NCBI GenBank assembly: GCA_002770955.1
Contig: PCUH01000141.1
Location: 1 to 10,825, forward strand
Reading direction: 5' to 3'
Source of the DNA: Flavobacteriales bacterium CG18_big_fil_WC_8_21_14_2_50_32_9
GTDB lineage: Bacteria; Bacteroidota; Bacteroidia; Flavobacteriales_E; Vicingaceae
Length of the DNA: 10,825 nucleotides
In this document: positions 6,947 through 10,825 of the stretch, piece by piece
Layout: each line of letters opens with the position of its first letter
Numbering within the stretch: position 1 is the first letter of the stretch
Notes under the pieces: model-generated
Database searches by the model: none
Told to the model about the DNA's origin: nothing
What the model saw: only the letters and a program-made list of their open reading frames with translations
Translations under genes and position numbers: made by a program

Positions 6947-7825
6947 TTATTTAGAACTTGCAGCTTTAATTTGTCTTTTATAAATATCTTCTTTTACGCA
7001 TTTTCTTTTACGTTCAATAAACATTAATAGTATTATTGATGCAATAATGATAAAAGCAACACCTCCACCATATAAAAGTAAATTATCATTGTAAGTTCGT
7101 TGAGGTTGATAAATAGTGTTTTTTGCTGCATCATTAAAAAAAGCAGATAATTGAAAAATTTCTTTTTCAGTTAATGGACTGTCTTTGTAAGATGCTGCCA
7201 TTGCTGGGAAAGGAGGGGCAGATAGCATTCCGTTTATTCCTGCAGCTCCTAAACGCTCATATACTTTGGTCAAATCCTTAGCTAATAACCCTCCAGCAAT
7301 TAAATCACCATGTAGAACATTGTGACAGGTAATACATGATGGACCTTTATTAGAAAGTCTATGTTCTCCTGAAAACAGCATTAAACCAGCCAAGATATCA
7401 TCATGATTAGCATTTGCTGGATCTAATGCTGGGTCGGCAGGAGTTTCAACAACTGGTGCAGCGGTTTCTGTGGTTTGAGCAACCTCGGTAGGACTATTTT
7501 CACCAATGTATTTAATAATTGCTTTAATGTCTGCATCCGAAACATTTTGATTAGGCATTGGATAACCAAATTCTGTAATCATTGCTTTTGCATCAGCATC
7601 TTTTTCACCAAAAGCCTGTGCATTTTTTACAAAGCTGGTAATCCATGCTTCACTTCTTTTAGTATTTACTCCTTTTAAATCAGGCCCTACTAATTTACCT
7701 TTTCCAATAGTGTGACATGCACTACAAGTTTGTTTAAACAATGAGGCACCATCTTGAGCATTCATTGTCATGCCTGACAAAACTATTGAAACAGTTGCTC
7801 CGATTAATTTTAGTTTCATTTTCAT
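6947..7825 (-). CDS. Membrane-anchored diheme cytochrome c, first gene of the nar operon
   Basis: This 292-residue protein starts with a cleavable Sec-type signal peptide (about 1-23, ending NAQ). The first cytochrome c domain (about 25-110) has CSACH at 34-38 and a likely axial Met at 90 (YPMPN). A Pro/Thr/Glu-rich linker (about 112-137) follows. The second domain (about 141-235) has CITCH at 164-168 and a PPFPAM motif as likely Met ligand. A C-terminal membrane helix (about 248-270) precedes a basic tail (ERKRK), so both haems should face the periplasm with the tail inside. It lies 31 bp before narG and behind the operon's regulatory sites, so it is expected to be co-expressed with the reductase. 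A role as electron carrier to or from the Nar complex, comparable to the NarC cytochrome of Thermus nar operons, is inference from position. No clear Shine-Dalgarno precedes ATG 7825; a second Met codon at 7819 is an alternative start. Confidence 0.9.
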   Translation of the reverse strand: MKMKLKLIGATVSIVLSGMTMNAQDGASLFKQTCSACHTIGKGKLVGPDLKGVNTKRSEAWITSFVKNAQAFGEKDADAKAMITEFGYPMPNQNVSDADIKAIIKYIGENSPTEVAQTTETAAPVVETPADPALDPANANHDDILAGLMLFSGEHRLSNKGPSCITCHNVLHGDLIAGGLLAKDLTKVYERLGAAGINGMLSAPPFPAMAASYKDSPLTEKEIFQLSAFFNDAAKNTIYQPQRTYNDNLLLYGGGVAFIIIASIILLMFIERKRKCVKEDIYKRQIKAASSK

Positions 7826-7836
7826 TGTACTTTTAT

Positions 7837-7850
7837 TTGATTTATATCAG
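7837..7850. promoter_or_regulatory. FNR-like box next to the cytochrome c start
   Basis: TTGAT-TTAT-ATCAG matches the FNR consensus TTGAT-N4-ATCAA in nine of ten defined positions. It ends only 12 bases upstream of the cytochrome c ATG, too close to act as a standard activator site for that start. If it is bound, it would more likely limit transcription or translation. In AT-rich DNA it could also be chance. Confidence 0.4.
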
Positions 7851-7880
7851 ACTTTATTTACTAGGTTCTTTTAACGATAT

Positions 7881-7891
7881 AAAATTCTATA
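7881..7891 (-). promoter_or_regulatory. Possible -7/-10 element of the nar operon promoter
   Basis: The minus strand reads TATAGAATTTT here, which resembles the Bacteroidota -7 element (TAnnTTTG) imperfectly and a TATAAT-like box loosely. It lies where the -10 region would fall if the palindrome centred at 7916.5 were at -41.5, which puts the transcript start near 7875 and gives a leader of about 50 bases. It is supported by geometry more than by sequence. Confidence 0.3.
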
Positions 7892-7909
7892 GATTAATAT
7901 TTTTTTAAA

Positions 7910-7923
7910 ATGATTCAAATCAT
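7910..7923. promoter_or_regulatory. FNR/CRP-family palindrome, proximal activator site
   Basis: ATGATTCAAATCAT is a perfect palindrome with the TGAT-N4-ATCA core recognised by FNR-type regulators. It lies 85 bases upstream of the cytochrome c start codon and upstream of a weak -7-like element, consistent with a class II activator position. The adjacent Crp/Fnr regulator (8117-8773) is the likely ligand. Its recognition helix keeps the Glu and Arg that read the TGA half-site in this family. Confidence 0.65.
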
Positions 7924-7931
7924 ATAAAAAC

Positions 7932-7945
7932 ATGATTCATGTCAT
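7932..7945. promoter_or_regulatory. FNR/CRP-family palindrome, distal site
   Basis: ATGATTCATGTCAT is palindromic except for one position in the arms (ATGAT against GTCAT). Its centre is 22 bp from the centre of the site at 7910-7923, about two helical turns, so two dimers could bind on the same face of the DNA. If the proximal site is at -41.5, this one would be at about -63.5, a position used by additional activator dimers. Confidence 0.55.
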
Positions 7946-8008
7946 ATTTTAGGAATGAATTAAATAGTAATAATGTTTTAAGTCATAAAAAATAGTAAAA
8001 ATAAATAC

Positions 8009-8080
8009 ATACTCATATTACCCGAAAAGCTAAGTGATTTGAGTATATAAATAATGATGTCGTGTTATGATAAAACACGA
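8009..8080. other. Two inverted repeats downstream of the Crp/Fnr gene
   Basis: TCGTGTT (8060-8066) and AACACGA (8074-8080) form a perfect 7-bp stem with a 7-base loop, 36 bases past the regulator's stop codon. A second stem, ATACTCA (8009-8015) with TGAGTAT (8040-8046), encloses a 24-base loop containing ACCCGAAAAGC. On the minus strand neither is followed by a clean U-tract, so termination after the regulator would be weak and some read-through into the nar operon is possible. The rest of the 291-bp spacer, apart from the listed sites, is AT-rich with no gene that I can support. Confidence 0.4.
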
Positions 8081-8116
8081 GTAATAGGAAGTAATAATTA
8101 AAAAAACAGATTAGAA

Positions 8117-8773
8117 TTAGACTGATTCTGAAATATCTCTCAGTCTTTGTAAGTCTATTATTCGTATGAATTTAGATTGCAGTTGAATAATATTTTCTTT
8201 GTTTAATTCACCCAACACTCTTATAACAGTTTCATAAGTAGTATTAGCTTTACTTGCAAAATCTTTTCGGCTAATCGTATAACTTAATTTTAATGAATCT
8301 TTTGGGTCTGAACCGAAAACAGAATAGTTTATTAAAATTGCTTTTGCAACTCTATTTTTAACAGGGATTAAGTTGTTTTTTTCTTCAGATTGTCTTAGTT
8401 CTTCAGCAAAAAACATCATTAATTGGTAGGTGAACTCAGCATTAGCTTTAGCTACTTGATTAAAAATTGCTAAAGGGATGTAAGTTATTACTGTTTTTTC
8501 GTAAGCTTTAGCAGAAACAGGGTAAGTCCAATCTCCTCCAAACCCTCTATGCCCTATTATATATCCATCAGCAGCCAAACGGATAATCATTTCTTTGCCC
8601 TCTGAATTTGTTGAATATACTTTTGCTTTTCCTTCATTAATAATAAGGAAACCATTTACAGGATCACCTTCTTTTAAAATGATTTCGTTAGCTTTAAATT
8701 CTAATGTTTCTTTATGAAAATCAACAAATGCTTGCCATTCTGAAGAACAGTATTTTTTTAGGAAGGAATCCAT
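8117..8773 (-). CDS. Crp/Fnr-family transcriptional regulator
   Basis: This 218-residue protein has a cyclic-nucleotide-binding-type beta-barrel sensor domain (about 20-105, with LKEGDPVNGFLIINEG at 33-48), a dimer helix (about 108-135) and a winged helix-turn-helix (about 165-207). The recognition helix TTYETVIRVLGEL has E181 and R185, which in CRP and FNR contact the TGA half-site. The position that is Ser in FNR is Ile here. True FNR binds a [4Fe-4S] cluster through an N-terminal Cys cluster; here only C9 is present, so oxygen sensing by that cluster is excluded. The signal could be NO or another ligand, which I cannot tell. It lies directly upstream of the nar operon on the same strand, and matching palindromes stand before the first nar-operon gene. 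ATG 8773 is the start; the next ATG upstream (8783) is followed at once by a stop. Confidence 0.93.
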   Translation of the reverse strand: MDSFLKKYCSSEWQAFVDFHKETLEFKANEIILKEGDPVNGFLIINEGKAKVYSTNSEGKEMIIRLAADGYIIGHRGFGGDWTYPVSAKAYEKTVITYIPLAIFNQVAKANAEFTYQLMMFFAEELRQSEEKNNLIPVKNRVAKAILINYSVFGSDPKDSLKLSYTISRKDFASKANTTYETVIRVLGELNKENIIQLQSKFIRIIDLQRLRDISESV

Positions 8774-8788
8774 ATTATTACATATTAG

Positions 8789-8806
8789 TTAATTGAATTA
8801 ATTGAA
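8789..8806. repeat. Tandem 9-bp direct repeat before the Crp/Fnr gene
   Basis: TTAATTGAA occurs twice without a gap (8789-8797 and 8798-8806) in the leader of the regulator gene, 16 to 33 bases upstream of its ATG. It does not match the TGAT-N4-RTCA sites, so there is no visible sign of autoregulation by the same motif. It may be a simple AT-rich duplication. Confidence 0.4.
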
Positions 8807-8901
8807 AGAGCCAAATTAAAGCTAAAAAAATTTAAAATAAATGATATTTAACATGAAATACGTATTCAATTTATTTTAGTCAGACAGTTGAGATTTTAGT
8901 A

Positions 8902-8929
8902 TTTGGTTCAAACTAGATTTTTATTTTAT
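8902..8929 (+). promoter_or_regulatory. Possible Bacteroidota-type promoter of the surface-protein gene
   Basis: TTTG at 8902-8905 could be the -33 element. TATTTTAT starting at 8922 partly matches the -7 element TAnnTTTG, with a 16-base spacer, slightly shorter than usual. It would start transcription shortly before the small frame at 8939. The final G of the -7 element is missing. The rest of the 224-bp divergent spacer (8774-8997) shows only a 10-bp palindrome AATACGTATT at 8857-8866. Confidence 0.3.
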
Positions 8930-8938
8930 TTTAATAAA

Positions 8939-9001
8939 ATGAAACTTTTTATTCAAAAATTTCGTAAGAATGCAATTACCGTTCAAAATTACAATTCATG
9001 A
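8939..9001 (+). CDS. Possible 20-codon leader ORF overlapping the next start codon
   Basis: ATG at 8939 opens a 20-codon frame (MKLFIQKFRK at its start) that ends with TGA at 8999-9001. That stop overlaps the ATG of the large surface-protein gene in an ATGA arrangement. The peptide is basic and resembles no family I know. The ATGA overlap is the classic geometry for translational coupling, and an upstream frame of this kind could tune translation of the following gene. It could equally be chance in AT-rich leader DNA; there is no Shine-Dalgarno sequence before it. Confidence 0.25.
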   Translation: MKLFIQKFRKNAITVQNYNS

Positions 9002-10825
9002 AAAAAAATTATCTTTTTTTATCATTTTTTCTTTTATCATTTTTTTCTTATTCTCAAACAAGTAATGAGTTTTGGTTTGCACCACCTGAAGTTACTTCTG
9101 GTCATGGACCTATTGCTACTCAGGGTTTGCGATTAGTTATGGCAACTGGAGCAACGCCAGCTACGGTTACTATTGATCAACCTGCTAATTTGGCTTTTAA
9201 TGGAGGAACACCAATAGTTATAAATATTCCTGCAAATTCAGGATATATTGAAGATATGACTCCTCATCGAGCTGATTTAGAAACCATGCCACAAGATGTT
9301 GTTTTAAATACTGGGCTGCATATATCTTCAACAGCAAATATAACCTGTTATTATGAAGTTACAACTCCTTTAAATCCTGATATATGGGCATTGAAAGGGC
9401 AGAACGGATTAGGAACAGAATTTTACACTCCTTTTCAAACTAGTTGGGCAAATGGAGTATATACTCCCGCAGCTTATACTTCTTTTGATATTGTTGCAAC
9501 AGTTGATAATACTACTGTATTAATTTACCCAAGAGTTCCTTTAGATGGAGGACATCCAGCTTTAACATCATATTCTATAACATTAAACAGAGGACAAACA
9601 TACTCAGGAGCTGTTACTGGAGGTGTTGGTGCAAATAACCCTGCTGGAACAGCAATCGTTTCAAATCAACCAATAGCAGTTTCAATAAAAGATGATTCTG
9701 TTAATCCAGCACCAGCAGGATGTAGAGATATTAATGGAGATCAAATTGTTCCAGTAGATATTGTTGGTAATGATTATATTGTAACGAGAGGAGGATTAAC
9801 AACTCCAGAATATGCATACATCGTTTCAACAAAAAATAATAATTCAATTACTGTGGCGGGAGTACTTGTTGCAAACTTATTTGTTGGAGAAACTTATCGA
9901 GTAACGATTACAAATCCCTCAACATTTATTCAATGCTCTGAACCTGCTTATGTTTACCATGTTTCTGGTTTTGGTTGTGAATCTGGGGGTGCTTTATTGC
10001 CTCCATTAAATTGTGCAGGTTCTTCGCAAGTTAATGTGGTGCGTTCAACGGCAGAATTCTTCGGTTTAAACATCATTGTACAAGCTGGAAATGAAGGAAA
10101 TTTTCAATTAAATGGAAATCCAGCTCTAATTCCTGCAGCTGCTTTTGCTCCTGTTCCCAATACAGGTGGTGTTTGGTTGGCAGCACAAATAAATTATAAT
10201 ACAGTTGATGTTCCTGTTGGAACGAATAACTTAATTACCAATTCTACTGATGTTTTTTCTGTAGGATTAATTAATGGAGGTGCTTCTACAGGAACTCGGT
10301 TTGGGTATTTTTCTGAATTTTCAGGTAAAATATTTGTGAATGCTGGTACTGATTTAATAGTTTGTGCTAATGATACTGCACAATTAACTGGTTCTGTTAC
10401 AGGGGGTGCTACAACAGGCATTTGGACATCTAATGGATCTGGTACTTTTGTGCCAAATAATACAGTTTTAAATGCACAGTATGTGCCAAGTAATGGAGAC
10501 ATTTTAGCTGGAAATGTTACATTAACATTAGCGTCAACTAGTATATGTTTTCCTGAAACAGATCAAGTAAATATTACATTTACACCTGCTCCAACAGCTA
10601 ATGCAGGAGTTGATCAAACAGTTTGTGGTAATAATCCTACAGTTTCTTTAAATGGCTCTGTTACTATTGCAACAGGTGGAGTATGGTCTGGAGGAGCAGG
10701 AACTTTTGCTCCTAATGCAGCAGTATTAAATGCAACTTATACACCAACAGCTGGAGAAATTTCTGGCGGATTGCTTACGTTGTATTTAACTACAACAGGT
10801 AATGGAACTTGTTATCCAGAAGTTG
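8998..10825 (+). CDS. Large secreted surface protein, IgGFc-binding-type N-terminus with tandem Ig-like repeats (partial, runs off right edge)
   Basis: The frame is open from ATG 8998 to the window end, giving 609 codons with no stop, so the 3' end is missing. Residues 1-19 form a Sec signal peptide (MKKNYLFLSFFLLSFFSYS). The mature part begins with NEFWFAPPE (about 23-31). Residues 24 to about 445 resemble the N-terminal region of Bacteroidota proteins annotated as IgGFc-binding, including CRDINGDQIVPVDIVGNDY (from C242) and GCESGGALLPPLNCAGS (C327 to C339). From residue 448 come repeats of about 87 residues, each with VC near the start, a GTF-PN core and a second Cys. Proteins of this build usually carry a type IX secretion sorting domain at the C-terminus, which would lie outside this window. 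The likely role is a cell-surface or secreted adhesin; the ligand is unknown and the IgG name should not be read as function. It is transcribed away from the regulator gene. Confidence 0.88.
   Translation, partial: MKKNYLFLSFFLLSFFSYSQTSNEFWFAPPEVTSGHGPIATQGLRLVMATGATPATVTIDQPANLAFNGGTPIVINIPANSGYIEDMTPHRADLETMPQDVVLNTGLHISSTANITCYYEVTTPLNPDIWALKGQNGLGTEFYTPFQTSWANGVYTPAAYTSFDIVATVDNTTVLIYPRVPLDGGHPALTSYSITLNRGQTYSGAVTGGVGANNPAGTAIVSNQPIAVSIKDDSVNPAPAGCRDINGDQIVPVDIVGNDYIVTRGGLTTPEYAYIVSTKNNNSITVAGVLVANLFVGETYRVTITNPSTFIQCSEPAYVYHVSGFGCESGGALLPPLNCAGSSQVNVVRSTAEFFGLNIIVQAGNEGNFQLNGNPALIPAAAFAPVPNTGGVWLAAQINYNTVDVPVGTNNLITNSTDVFSVGLINGGASTGTRFGYFSEFSGKIFVNAGTDLIVCANDTAQLTGSVTGGATTGIWTSNGSGTFVPNNTVLNAQYVPSNGDILAGNVTLTLASTSICFPETDQVNITFTPAPTANAGVDQTVCGNNPTVSLNGSVTIATGGVWSGGAGTFAPNAAVLNATYTPTAGEISGGLLTLYLTTTGNGTCYPEV
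10339..10599 (+). repeat. Surface-protein repeat module 1 (87 residues)
   Basis: Residues 448-534 form the first complete module. It opens with NAGTDLIVCAND and contains GSGTFVPNN, LNAQYVPSNGDI and TLTLASTS, then a second Cys before FPETD. The two cysteines (residues 456 and 517) are likely to pair in the oxidising cell-surface environment. The composition, rich in Thr, Gly, Asn and Val with beta-strand periodicity, suggests an Ig-like fold. Confidence 0.8.
10600..10825 (+). repeat. Surface-protein repeat module 2 (cut by the window edge)
   Basis: Residues 535-609 repeat the first module: NAGVDQTVCGNN, GAGTFAPNA, LNATYTPTAGEI, TLYLTTTGNGTCYPE. Conservation is clear at the protein level but the DNA has diverged, so this is an old duplication under selection and not a recent copy. 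More modules are likely beyond the edge. Confidence 0.8.

Noticed and set aside
1..7825. The nar block as a recently acquired island
   Set aside because: There is no integrase, transposase, tRNA or flanking direct repeat in the window, and base composition looks like that of the neighbouring genes.
8854..8868. TGA-N9-TCA around the palindrome AATACGTATT as another FNR/CRP site
   Set aside because: The half-sites are nine bases apart, not the six needed for this regulator family, so I do not count it with the sites before the nar operon.
10194..10502. Minus-strand frame of 102 codons inside the surface-protein gene
   Set aside because: It is the reverse of a continuous coding frame with signal peptide and recognisable domains. 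Its own Pro/Val-rich product is what antisense of Thr/Gly/Asn-rich codons gives.

Overview
The window is AT-rich and fits a Bacteroidota genome, most likely a member of Flavobacteriia. The evidence is the protein character, AT-rich upstream regions without clear Shine-Dalgarno sequences, and a large secreted IgGFc-binding-type surface protein with repeated Ig-like modules, a protein class typical of that phylum. No species can be named from the sequence alone.

About three quarters of the window (1-7825) is one minus-strand operon for membrane-bound respiratory nitrate reductase. In transcription order it holds a membrane-anchored diheme cytochrome c (7825-6947), narG (6915-3274), narH (3213-1720), narJ (1669-938) and narI (822-73), closed by a strong hairpin terminator at 9-54. 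Metal-ligand residues are present in all three structural subunits: the FS0 His/Cys set and the Mo-ligand Asp in NarG, four Fe-S clusters with the Cys-to-Trp [3Fe-4S] site in NarH, and four haem-ligand His in NarI. Electrons would pass from the quinol pool, or possibly from the cytochrome, through the NarI haems and NarH Fe-S clusters to molybdopterin in NarG. NarJ acts as assembly chaperone.

Upstream on the same strand (8773-8117) lies a Crp/Fnr-family regulator without the Fe-S cysteines of true FNR. The 291-bp spacer between it and the cytochrome gene carries three FNR/CRP-like palindromes (TGAT-N4-RTCA). Two are 22 bp apart and sit where an activator would be expected, so this regulator is the obvious candidate controller of the nar operon.

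Running the other way from 8998 and leaving the window at the right edge is a large secreted surface protein: signal peptide, IgGFc-binding-type N-terminal region, then tandem modules of about 87 residues. A 20-codon reading frame just before it overlaps its start codon as ATGA.

The least expected content is in the short gaps of the nar operon. The narI/narJ, narJ/narH and narH/narG spacers hold tandem repeats with a 7-bp period, and the narJ/narH spacer also holds a perfect 22-bp palindrome directly after the narH stop. I see no mobile element, CRISPR array, tRNA or rRNA, and no sign of a new defence or other unknown multi-gene system.
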